Source: Topomyia yanbarensis | Taxonomy: Eukaryota > Arthropoda > Insecta > Diptera > Culicidae | DNA length: 64,000 nt | Direction: 5' to 3' | Assembly (NCBI RefSeq): GCF_030247195.1 | Contig: NC_080672.1 | Span: 159,161,167-159,225,166 of the forward strand | Shown: positions 44,158-55,091 of the stretch, in pieces | Layout of the letters: the number at the start of each line of letters is the position of its first letter | Numbering within the stretch: the stretch's first letter is position 1 | Translations under genes and position numbers: made by a program | Notes under the pieces: model-generated | Told to the model about the DNA's origin: nothing | Database searches by the model: none | Seen by the model: only the letters and a program-made list of their open reading frames with translations

Positions 44158-45397
44158 CAGTGGTGTAGCCAAGAGGATGCTTTGGGGTTTAACCACCCCC
44201 TCCCCCCTGCACCCAACAAAAAAATTGGATTGAAGTTAAAAATTTATTGATACTGACTGATTTAATTCAATATTACAATGATAATTATCTGATCAGTACA
44301 TTGATAACCTATTGTTTGAAACATCATGAGGACCATTGAAAAATTGTGGGAATGCGATCCTGATCTATAACTGATCTATCGGTCTTGATCTCACAGTTGT
44401 CTAGTAACATCAATATCAAACACTTGTCTAAAACATTCCAATAGAAACTCATTTCAGAGTTCTGAAATCAATCATAATCATAATTATAGTTTCCTATCAT
44501 ATTGAGTTCAGTTTTGAAGGGTTGTACTGTAATATGGAATAGGGCCTTTCTAATAGGAAGCGAAACTGGAATTTAACTAATGTCTATGAAACTTAGAACT
44601 GCTCACCTAAAAATTGAATAACTTCCAACATTTGCTGAAAATGTTTTTATTTTGGGAATGCGTCGAGTTGAGACTAAAACGTTATTGAAATAATAACGTG
44701 AAAATCACCTTCCAAAAGCAGAGGAATTTATGAAAAATAGTATTTTCCGATCCGCCAATTTCGCAGGTTTAGTATCTTCGATGAATTTTACAAACGTTAA
44801 ACAGCACATCATTTGATAAAATAATTTTGGCGTTATATCCTCCAAGAAGTATTTAAGGCGAATTTACTCTTCAAACGAATTTAGTTCCAGACTTAATGTT
44901 TCCAGAAAATTTTTGGGGAGTACTATTACAAACAACTTTGTTGAAGACATGAAGACTCCATGTGTTCAAGGTATTAACACATTTTAGGCTATTTGCATTT
45001 AATTTCAAATTAAATTATTATGATTTTAGTGTTTATGATATATCTCTTCTATTGTTTATAAAGGATAAAATTTTCATTTTATCCAAAGCTTGAGTTTGTG
45101 AAGCTCACAATAGAAAGTTATTTTAGAAAAAAAAACTAGACTAAGGAACACTTCGTAAATATCATTTTATAACTCGATATACTCCATATACGTAGTATTC
45201 ATGCCTACAATAAAGTTGTTTTAAATGAAAGTCTCAACAAATTCTCTAAAGACAGGAACTCTGTTACAATTTTTTGAAAAACTGATTCTCCATAATTTTA
45301 AAACTTCAAAGATGGCGGTTTCGTAATTATGCCATTTGGACAGTAAGTTAGATTTTCACCAAATTCCCACCAAACCGAATTTCTGACTACGCTGCTG
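44158..45397. mobile_element. hAT-type element (1,240 bp), CAGTGGTGTAGCC ends
   Basis: The left end CAGTGGTGTAGCCAAGAGGA and the right end (reverse complement CAGCAGCGTAGTCAGAAATT) form an imperfect TIR. An exact 8-bp TSD, actccaag, lies at 44150-44157 and 45398-45405. The interior is AT-rich with no transposase motif. Its ends resemble the CAGTGGCGTAGTA element at 55195-57525, which suggests one broader family. Confidence 0.85.
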
Positions 45398-45405
45398 ACT
45401 CCAAG

Positions 45406-46590
45406 TAAGTAGAAACAAAGTCGTTCTACACTCGTCCACAAGAAACTTCTTCGAATACTGCCTATCTATTATAATACATTGAAGACCCGATTTGATCAGC
45501 CTCCAATTTTATCAGCCCTTATATGAAAATATGTTTGATGGGCTCTAGCAGACCATCAAGGCTGAATTTGAGTAAATCCTTTCTTGACGATGTTTTCCTT
45601 ATCTTAAAGATGCAAATATGCAAAAATTAAAAAATCATATTTTTTTAATTTTTGCGCTAGAAGACTATATTAAATAATCAGAAATAGTTATTAAACTACA
45701 TCAAGGGAAGGGAAGAATATTTGAACAGCTTCAGTTTATTATAAAGAAAAAAATGTTCCGATTTAGTTTAGGTCCCTATTTTGTCATTCTAAACTACACA
45801 ATGGAGCTGAGGAAAACGGGAGCTTACTGTATTTGTTATTCACATCTCATTTTCATTCAATTGCGTCGAACTACACCAATTTTTAGATAGTTTTCATGGG
45901 GTTATTTTATCGACTTCTTTCAAAACTCAGCGAACCTATTTCCATTCGATAGTTTATTTTAAAAGGGTATACTAAATTAATTGGTATACTTAGACGTTTA
46001 TATGTTGCAGATAGAGAAAATTCATAAATTTTCAGCTTTTCCTTCACAATATTATAAAAACTTTTTAAACAACTGTTCCTAATAAAATTTTGTAAATTAT
46101 AAAGTATTTGAAAACTTTTAATAGAAGTGACGGAAGTTTATCGAATAGTTTCGTGAAAAAGAAAATTCCAGTAATGATAATGATTTTCCCTAACGGATTT
46201 CGAGAGCTTTTTATTTGTTCTTTGGCATTAGGATTAGGGATAATAATTCAGATCAAAGATGTTACTGGGAAGTCATTTTTGGAAAGAGTCGATATCGAAG
46301 TAAAGTTTGAACTATGCATGCATGCACTTCAGTGGTAGTGAGATATCAAGAGCTGAAATTTCACTTAGTTCTCAGCCGCGTTGGTAATTTGGTAATTTGA
46401 GTAAACGCTATTGAGTATGAACTTCAAATCCATTCGAAAGCTTGTTTTTCGAATTTTTTGGCTCAGCAAAACATACATAACCCCATTAGGAAAATTCAAT
46501 TACACAATGCATTGATTGAAGAATTTACATATGTTATTAACGGTGCATTAGCAATAATTGTGTTACTATGTTTTAATTGCCGCGAGGTTC
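45406..46590. other. No gene identified; AT-rich
   Basis: Open frames (for example 46108-46338 and 46458-46670) show no domain. The second overlaps the inverted-repeat structure that follows. Confidence 0.5.
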
Positions 46591-46868
46591 TACTGTATCG
46601 ATTTTGTTGGCAATTTTCGGCAAATTTGAGACTAAGAGAAACGAAAGCAATGAAATTGAAAGACGGATAGGTATTCTAGAGCGAATCAGTTATAAACTTA
46701 GAACGGAAAACTAGAACTAGGCAGGCTCATATGGGCATGATCGAAAGGAAATGTGAAGAATTTTTTGCCTTCTGCAGAGTAGGAGTTGGGTGAAACGCCC
46801 AACTCCTACTCTGCAGAAGGCAAAAAATTCAAATTTGCCGAAAATTGCCAACAAAATCGATACAGTAT
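46591..46868. repeat. Compound inverted repeat with 33-bp perfect hairpin
   Basis: Inner hairpin: arms 46758-46790 (gaattttttgccttctgcag...) and 46798-46830 are exact reverse complements around the 7-nt loop tgaaacg. Outer pair: 46591-46629 (tactgtatcgattttgttgg...caaatttga) recurs inverted at 46830-46868, abutting the hairpin. The ~128 bp between outer-left and inner-left are unpaired. A direct repeat 'attagcaataatt' (about 46547 and 46867) adds to the rearrangement. Possible inverted duplication by template switching, a MITE relic, or a transcribed hairpin. Confidence 0.85.
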
Positions 46869-47136
46869 TAGCAATAATTCGTTTGTATTTCTATTTTATG
46901 GGCCATTTTTCCGCTTTTTCATTAAATTGGTTTAACCTTTGATTTCTTGCACTGATATTGTTCTATACTAATTTGAGCGATTCTGTGAATCCTGCCACTA
47001 TCCCACGTAGTATGCGTTATCAAAAACATCGCGAAGCATCAAGTTCTAAATTTTCTCAATCGATATAATACCCGAAGAAGGCGATAAGAGTTATAAGAAA
47101 TGTATCATCACACTGTTGGGTGGACTAAAAGCGTTT
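46869..47136. other. Family R-type edge fragment
   Basis: Mostly unassigned, ending in 'cacactgttgggtggactaaaagcg' (about 47105-47129), a diverged form of the 'ccgctaggtggattaaaac' edge seen at 38703-38730. Confidence 0.4.
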
Positions 47137-47253
47137 TTTATTTTGATTATAGAGGTTTTAACCTTACGGTCATTCGTCTCTTTTCGGGTTAGAGAAATCT
47201 CTTTTGGAAAAAATCTCTAACACGGGGGTTGGGAATCGAACCCAGGTGAGCTG
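47137..47253 (-). mobile_element. Truncated Feilai-like SINE
   Basis: Minus-strand copy with the tail side 'tttgattatagaggttttaacctta', the body 'gggttagagaaatctctt' and the B box 'gggaatcgaaccc' (plus-strand reading). It stops at 'gctgcgtac', so the A-box half of the tRNA head is missing. More diverged than the copy at 28111-28288. Not transcribable as a normal SINE without the A box. Confidence 0.75.
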
Positions 47254-47462
47254 CGTACGTCTCTTGTTTAGTGCTAATCCATGATGTCGGAAGTAGTGCT
47301 CAGTATAGCGCATCATTGTACGAATACTGCGCACTACTTCCGACGTGATTCCATTGCTTAGAACTAGAGAAAATACGACTGTCACTGGTTAGATTTTCCT
47401 TTTTTCAATTGCAAGCTGAATACATCGCACACATGATTGGGACATTAATAAATATTTAAGAC

Positions 47463-48165
47463 TAGCTGACCCGGCAGACGTTGTCCTGCCTGTAATTATT
47501 TACTGAAAAAATTGGAATTGGAATTGAAGAAAGCAAAAATATAAGGTGACTCCAACTGTAAACATGTTATGAAAACTCCTATAATATATGTTATGCTAAA
47601 CAATGCTTTTGTTTGTGCCAGTAACAATGCTGATGCTTTACCAATATAAGAACAGGGTCGTGCGAGGATGGACGGTACTGCAAATTTATTCCGAAGCTTT
47701 TCAATGACTTATTTCCATTATCAAAGTCGATTCGGAATTTGTGTCCGTTTGAATTATAGGAATTCGTGGAAACAAAGAATCGCCGCATTCATACTCTCCT
47801 TTGTGAATAGTGCCTTCACACATGTTGTTCGTCAACTCCTTCACCGCTCTTGCGCGAAAGCAAAATATGTCATAAAGTAGGACTTTTTAACAAAAAAAAA
47901 TACAATCGCGGAAAAACTGAAACGCAATAACACACCAATGACCTTTTATTGCGTAACTCCATATAATAACTATGCAAACAATCCTAAACTAAAAATGTCC
48001 CATTTGCACTAATAGGTGGATTAGGAAAATTTCAATATTTTATTTTTATGTCAAAGAATCTTCTACAGAAAATAACCAACAAAAAACGCAAAAATCGAAG
48101 AAAGCCGTCGTTCTTGAGTTACGCGATGACAAACGGAAACCATTTCCTTTTTTATATAGAGATTA
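47463..48165. repeat. Dispersed repeat beginning ctagctgacccggcag
   Basis: Starts 'ctagctgacccggcagacgttgtcctgcc' (a consensus I recognise as widespread in insect genomes but cannot name securely) and ends at 'ccttttttatatagaga'. Contains another edge motif, 'ttgcactaataggtggatta' (about 48003-48022). Noncoding; no TIR found. Confidence 0.4.
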
Positions 48166-48860
48166 GCAGATCGTCGCTGTTGTGCTATCTTATGACAAAC
48201 GCCATTTTGGGGTAAACAGAGTTAGATATTCCACTTTACTTGTCTGAAAAATCTCTACAAAGTGGCGTTTTCAGAATTTTGAAATTCTACTTGGTTACTT
48301 AGATATAGCGAGAAACATAATGAGAAATTGTGAGTTTTTTGCTTCAAATCTCTGTATCTAGGGTTTTGCTCAAGTTATATTAACGTTTTAGATGTTTTTA
48401 TGCGTAAAAATGTCTGAGGAACACAATGGCATAAAAATTTTTATAAGAAAAATACACGAGTTGTGAGAAAAACATAGTTGAAGGTTTAAACTGGAAATAT
48501 AGCATATTTGGCAACACTGTAACCAAATATAATTATTTTTCCTCGATTCCCTGACTCATTTTCTTCAAAACGCATCTCACTGATTGTTTATTAACCAAAT
48601 GAACCCAAAGATATGAATAAAAGTTAAAAATTGATGATTTTTTTCTATGGAAAATTTTCCTTGCTCGATTATGACACGTCATACAAATTTTGTCATCAAT
48701 ACACGCCTATGACACGTGTGAGTGCGACTTTTGTTTACATTCCTAGTAAAAACTCGCAACATAGTCAACCGATCTTCGTAATATTTGAGTGATTAATGCA
48801 GGATAGATAGATGCATCAATTGTCTTCTTTAGATTGTTTATACCTTTTATAAGTTTCAAG

Positions 48861-51800
48861 TAGAGGTGTGCGCCGACGCATTTTTAATCGGCGGCGGCGT
48901 AAGCGACATTTTTGGCCGGCGTTGGCGGCGTCACGCCGTTGGACCCTACCAGCGGCGGCGCGCCGGCGTGTGTCGGCGTGTCGAATATTGATGCCTACGT
49001 AACTAAAAAAAAATCTTGACTGTACAATTCCTTTCCCAAATTTTCGGTTTCTATTGTAACAGACTTCATACATACAAACAAACGTTACAGCTTATAGAAA
49101 ATCTAAAAAAATCATCGCCCACGATGTACTAGCGACATCTGTTGAACACATTGCACAAAATGTAATTCTCGCAACCATATCGAATTTTTTTTCAACTGAA
49201 GCTCCAATAGTGCCCACCCTGCTTGCCAAATACAAGATAATAAATGAAAGGTGGAACTATTTTTACAGTTGTAAAATTTGAAGAATGAAATAGAAAAATT
49301 GTCGATGTCGCATACTACGACTTCGCATGAAATAATGATTGCAATGGACAAATTTGAAGAGTGCAGAGTAACGACTGTATTTCAATGACCCATAATAATT
49401 ATTTATTGTTCTATATTTGGGAAATTAAGCAACGGTAAAAAAAATTTGTTTTGTTTGAGGAAATTAATTGTTGTTGTCGTTTCATTGTTTTTTGTTTCTA
49501 TTTAGTCATCTTTACCGTAAGCCCGGGGACAATTGACAGCTCCAATATATTGAATTCATAAGCAAATTTTGGGGGTGATATGGTGATTTTTTTGCTGCTA
49601 GAATTCTGATAAAAACACAAATTCTATTCAAAACGAATTGTTAAGCTTGGTGGTGATGTACTTTCATTGACCAAAATGTTTTTTATTTACGATTCTCGAG
49701 ATAAAAAGCACCGATGATTTAACGATTTCAAACTTCACACAACAAGAAATCCAAAACATGTTTAGGAAGGAAGAGAGCCGGTTGTTAAAAACAGACTTCC
49801 AGCTAAATATTAATAAGATTTATGTAACTTTGCTGATGGTTTTCAGTTAGGGATAAATTTATTCTCTAATAATAGTTTTCTTTATTCACATTTTGGAATA
49901 AGCTTTTTCTAAATGTTGTTCTAGCCGCATTGACGGCGTTCATAACACACGTAACGAAACACGCTTTTCTCTTGAAACTTTTTCGTTTCGTTGTTCGTGG
50001 TACTCATACAGAGAAGGCATACTAGCGCCGCCATCAAATCGGTGGTGCATATATGAAACAAGCACTATCTGTCAAGTTGCCCCTGGGTTGTTTACCATCG
50101 CTCTTTTAGAATCCCGCAGATATCAGGTACCCTAACACGAGGCGTTATTATTGGTATTACTGCGCAGAAATGTCACTTTTAATGATCGTGTAAGGACACC
50201 TATCAAGGTAGACACATTACTTCATTTTCCAGGCTGGTGTTTACTTTTACTTCTTGTAAGTACAAAATCGCCACAATGATAAGGAATACGATTCCCTGGT
50301 ACTACATTTTCTTACAACGTACGACCTGCTTCTATCTTGAGTGCAAAGTATGCTCGATGTGCTGCAATCATACAGTTCTACAGCCTGACGAAACCTAAAT
50401 ATACAGTTACTATCAATCATAATCTTTCCATGACTTAACGTGTTAGCTCCTGTTAGGTTGAAACTGATCACTAAACAAGTCTGATTGAAAATGGCCTGAG
50501 CGTATCTCTAGTTTTCGTAGCACCTGCACCCCGCCAATTTCTCCAGCAGTTCCGGGGACCAACAAATTCTAATCCATTGCATACATTCGATACACCGAAT
50601 CAATTAAATTACTAACATACTGTTATGTGCTTAGTCATCGATTGGCATCGTGTTGTAACCAGAGTTAAAAATAATCGAATCTGTTTTTTGACGACTGAAA
50701 ATGAACCTGATGCGACTCGCGGTGAATAGAAAAAATATTCATTCAAATATCCATGTTAATCATTCAGTTGAATATCGTACAATATATTAATTCCCTAATT
50801 ATCTAGGAAAATGTTTTCAAATGCCGGTAAAGCAACTGAAACAACAATCATCATCGCTTACATTGTGCCAGGGCCTACTTTGATGCGTTTGATTCGTTAC
50901 TGCACGGTCGCTTCATGTAATTATCGGAAACGAATGAAAATCTGCATGGATGAATGAGCGGTTTGTTCGTTTGACGTTTTCAGCTGCGTCGCTGAATATT
51001 GAAAATGAATGCGGCTGAATATGATCAATTTTCATTCCACGAATTTGAATATTTTTAACTCTGGTTGTAACTTAAGAAATGGTTGTGAACAACTCCCACC
51101 TTGGGCACTTCGACAAGAATGAATTTCACATTTCCGGCCCATATTGTTTGTTTTGGTTTGCATTAGATTAAAAAGACCGTAACGTTTTCGGGTGGGTGCG
51201 GAAACTAAGTAACGCATTTAGCTCTGTGTCAAAATCTCTTCACTAACGCCACCGATTTGTAATTGAAATCGACCTTTTTTTTCTACGAGTGATGAAAATT
51301 CATCTCGTGTTACGATACATAATTTATGAGACTAGAAATCTTACCCTCTGCATCGCCACATCTGTGCACCAGCGTCGCGAAAAGTCAAGATCACTTTGCT
51401 CAACTATTCTTCGAGAAAAAAATTTTAAAATAGGTAACGATTCAATCAATTATAAATAAACCACGTATTGAAAATAATTTTTATGTTTTCACAAAACTAG
51501 TTCACGCAAAAAAATATGACATTATACTCAAATGTTTAGTAGGTGGTTGTGTCTGAATATGTTTAATAAATTTTATGATTCTAATTCATAACTCGATGAA
51601 ACATTGATTTGTATTAACTTTATTGACTAAAACAGTCAAGAATTGAACGACGTGCAAGGATTTTCGTAAATTCTCCTCGTGTTATCGTGATATATTAGTC
51701 TTGAGCTTACCGTTGGATTTTTTACACAGAGTCACATGTCTTATAGTTTTCTAAATTATTTCACGGACATGAATTGTGGTTAGGTAATGTATTTTGCTCA

Positions 51801-52633
51801 GCGCAGTTTCATTTAATTCCGAACATTTCTCTGAATTTTAACAAAGGAATAACAGGGTTACTGGTCTTAGTAATGTCTTTGTATCTAATGCTCGTGCCTA
51901 TGAGACTGGTTGCTAGCAGTTGTACCCAATAGCTCACATAGAAATTTCAAAACCAAAAAGCAGAGCGAATAATCCATGAATAATAGTCTGAGTTCCTTGT
52001 ATTTTTTTACGTAAGTGTAATAATATTATGTGAAAAATTAATTACTTCATGAATTACATCATGAACAGTTTCACGAGCTCGACTGGTGAATCGTGTGTAG
52101 CATATTAGGAATTAAGAATCGGTTAAAAAATCAATGAATAATACAATGCGTTCCAGTGAAATTGATTAGGTGCAAAGATTAGGATCAGGCACATAATCGT
52201 GAATTTCAGGCACATATATCTTGAAAGTGGAAGTTTTTTTTAAATTTGTGGACCATTTCACGCACACGAATGGTGAATTGAAACTTATATGCTCACAATC
52301 ATAACCAGTTGACGAAGCAAGAATGGATCTTTGAATTATATAGCGAGTGTCGTGTAATGATTTTCGAGAAAATATCAAGATTATTTTAATTTTGTAATCC
52401 AATTGACGACCACTAATACCAAATAATGATCAAGACGTGATAAATCATGAATCAGTTAACGTCGTATATTCGGTCCATAGACAATGTTCCTAGATTTGTG
52501 GATAAAGTTCTGAACCAATAATTTTAGAGCTCGCGAATTGTCGGCGCGGGAAAAATGCATCAGAGGCGCGCCGCCGAACTACCGTTCGGCGTCGGCGTAC
52601 GTTAAAAATTACCGGCGGCGGCGCACAGGTCTA
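48861..52633. mobile_element. hAT-type 3.77-kb element with GGCGGCG-rich ends
   Basis: The left end TAGAGGTGTGCGCCGACGCA and the right end (reverse complement TAGACCTGTGCGCCGCCGCC) pair. An exact 8-bp TSD, gtttcaag, lies at 48853-48860 and 52634-52641. The terminal ~120 bp at the left (48868-48980) and right (52536-52628) are packed with CGGCGG/CGCCG words while the interior is AT-rich. No transposase frame is visible; antisense 48816-49073 reads Arg-rich only because of the GC repeats. It contains the MITE at 50660-51063. Confidence 0.85.
50660..51063. mobile_element. hAT-type MITE (404 bp), CAGAGTTAAAAAT ends
   Basis: The left end CAGAGTTAAAAATAATCGAA and the right end (reverse complement CAGAGTTAAAAATATTCAAA) match at 17 of 20 positions or better. 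An exact 8-bp TSD, gttgtaac, lies at 50652-50659 and 51064-51071. Noncoding. It is the innermost of three nested elements. Confidence 0.88.
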
Positions 52634-52724
52634 GTTTCAAGATATTCAATCTCAAACTTTAAAAATCGTTTTTCTCGAAATCAGCTAAATGGCGCTTGTC
52701 ATAAGATAGTACAACAGCGACGAT

Positions 52725-53489
52725 GATGTGATCATCACATAACTTATAAATGGATAGAGAAACAGCAAAAAAGATGTGAGTCGTGACAGTTACGATGAAC
52801 ACGAAGGAAGGGACAGAGAGCGAGAGAGAAACCGAAACCGCTGAAAACCGTTTTACAAAAAATTCTGGAACAGTCCACATTCCAGAATTATCTATCAGAC
52901 TACACAACCTTATATTTATAGGTGCATTATGCGATGTATTTATTTCTTTAAAAATAACGCAACTAGTAATTTTTGCGCCTTGACCTGTATAACCCAAATC
53001 TTGCAAAAGAAGCTAAATTTTCGTTAGAATTATGGGATTCAAAAATACAGTTGCTATCGGTGATGCTACAAGTATAATTATATGAGAATTCTTTTATCTC
53101 ACTACTAGGTGGATTACTTGATAATCTGTGAATTAATATACCCTTCAATATATACCTCGCAACGTCTAATCCAAGGGATTAATACATGAATTTCAGAAAA
53201 ATTTCACTATGGAGTCTACTCACACATTATGTCTTTGATGAAAACTCACATATTAATTATTGAGAAACAGTTTTTTATTATTGGGTTAATTCACAAAATG
53301 TTTTCAAAATCGAATTCTTTGGATCACGTAGATGTGTTTCCATACCCCGATATTCAAAATCGGTTTAGTTTAGCCGCTAAAATACCAGTAAAGTAATACT
53401 CTGTATAAAACAGCCTCATGTTTAGTAAGTGTAAATTGGTTAGCGAAGAATAAAAATACAAAATGTTTAATATCTCCGCCGCTCGTGAA
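52725..53489. other. No gene identified
   Basis: AT-rich. A family R-type edge, 'actactaggtggattactt', occurs at about 53101-53119. No gene. Confidence 0.45.
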
Positions 53490-53639
53490 CGAAGTTTGAC
53501 AATCTATAGCTTATTAGAAAGGTATTTTATAAGCTTTCTATTTACGTACAGTGCGCGAGGTGTTTACTTTGTTCATAAGTTATTTGCTGTAAACCAGTTC
53601 CGTTTTGACAAAATTACCCATATCTCAAAACAACATATC

Positions 53640-53905
53640 GAAGATAAAAATAATAGTGTCAAACTGTCACGTTATGCCTTTCATTTGAGACTAGTTTCAT
53701 TAAAGTCGGTTCAGCCATTGTTGAGATAATTATATGACATTAGTTTACATACATACAAACATACACACATACATACAGACATTGTCCCAATTTGACGAGC
53801 TGAGTCGATTGATATATGAGACTCGGTCCTCCGTGCCTCAGAAAAAGTTTTCAAAGTTTGAGCGAATCCTATACATTTCTTTTGAAATAATACGACCATA
53901 TTCCA
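53640..53905 (+). repeat. Diverged family R fragment
   Basis: Contains 'cctttcatttgagactagtttcattaaagtcggttcagccattgttgag' blocks, a CA/TA tract (53750-53777), a weakened core 'actcggtcctccgtgcctca', and 'cctatacatttcttttgaaa' in place of the usual edge. Clearly older than the copies at 37-42 kb. Confidence 0.65.
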
Positions 53906-54363
53906 GTGCGCATTTTAATGCGAGCGTCTGGTGTAAAGTGCTCAAAAAGAAAGTTATTTTGTTTTGACGATTTCTTTTGTGTAATGTAATGTTAGGATTG
54001 CTTTATACATTCATTGTGTACGAAAAAAAATATGTTCAGTCACATATTCGAGCGTTCCAAGAGTAGACGTCCAACAATTTCCAATTCGAGGAGCGCCGCG
54101 GCGAACACGATAACTCTCGATAAAATTGTCTGAAACGGGAAATTCAATAAGTATTGTAAAGCTTAGACTTGTAGTTAGTCGATGAACCACAAAAAATAGA
54201 AAAAAGTTTGAGTTTCGGAAAATGGCATAATGAAAACCTAAAAATTTCATATATTACTGTAAAATTCGCTCATTTTTCTTCAAAATAATAGGGAGAAAAA
54301 ATCCGTTGATTAGTTTTTCGGTTATCGTGTTCGCCAATTTGAAAAACGCGATTTCGAGAAAAT

Positions 54364-54750
54364 CCCTATTAAAGGGTGTTCCACATCAAATTGAATCACG
54401 GATAAAACGCTGTAGAAAATGACGCATTGAGTATTCTTTCTTGAAAATTTGGATAGAAGTACTTTAGAGTGTGTTGTTTACACTGTATTTTTATCGTTGT
54501 CAGTTTGTCAAAAATTGTTGCCGATATATTGAAATCTGCGTGTGTTATAGCAAATACGTGCGTGGAATACATGGCTGTTTAAAACAAAAGAGGTTCAGCG
54601 TGGCCACCGAGATTGCGGGAGACCTTTCTAGAGAATCAATACTAACAATTAAGCGGATAAAAAAGAAGTCGATTATTTTACAGCCGACGTTCCCCTTAAG
54701 AGCAAAAGAGAGATCTGGAATTGAAATAATCGACAAGTCATGCCAAGTTC
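54364..54750 (+). pseudogene. Possible mariner-type element 5' part, uncertain
   Basis: Starts 'aagggtgttccacatcaaattgaatcacgg', which resembles 5' ends of IS630-Tc1-mariner elements in mosquitoes. The downstream frame at 54471-54863 includes FSVATEIAGDLSRESILTIK, reminiscent of a helix-turn-helix, then RAKERSGIEIIDKSCQVPS, immediately followed by gtaagtac (about 54760), a consensus splice donor. No DDE/D catalytic region is present. It could instead be an exon of an unrelated gene or chance. Confidence 0.25.
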
Positions 54751-55091
54751 CAAGCGTAAGTACTTTACATTTTTCAAATTACGTCATTTTGCAATGTTCC
54801 ATAGCTAAACTTCTAGACTTCGCTAGCCTGACTGCCAAACTCGTCACAAGTCGGTACGAATAAGTGCAGCTCTATACGCATCTGTTGTTTTACTCTACAT
54901 GGCCCCATATACATCAACTAAAAGTTATAAGCCACAAAATTCCACATTCCTATTGGCTTCTCTCAGTTTTCCGGAAGAAGTGCTCCCTTCCGAGAGCTTT
55001 TCACAACACGGATGTAAACATGCTTTTCATCGAATTTATTTTCTCGATATTCACTTATGGAAGAGCTGCCTTCTCAACCTATGCTCGCAAA

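Larger units (their letters stand above)
48170..52724. mobile_element. Outer TIR element with 38-bp ends, holding nested hATs
   Basis: 48170-48207 (ATCGTCGCTGTTGTGCTATC...) and 52687-52724 (...GATAGTACAACAGCGACGAT) are inverted repeats with only about two mismatches in 38 bp. Without the nested 3.77-kb element it would be about 775 bp, MITE-sized. TSD unresolved. It abuts the dispersed repeat ending at 48165. Confidence 0.8.

Noticed and set aside
48816..49073. Arg-rich minus-strand frame
   Set aside because: The composition comes from CGG/CGC words of the transposon end.
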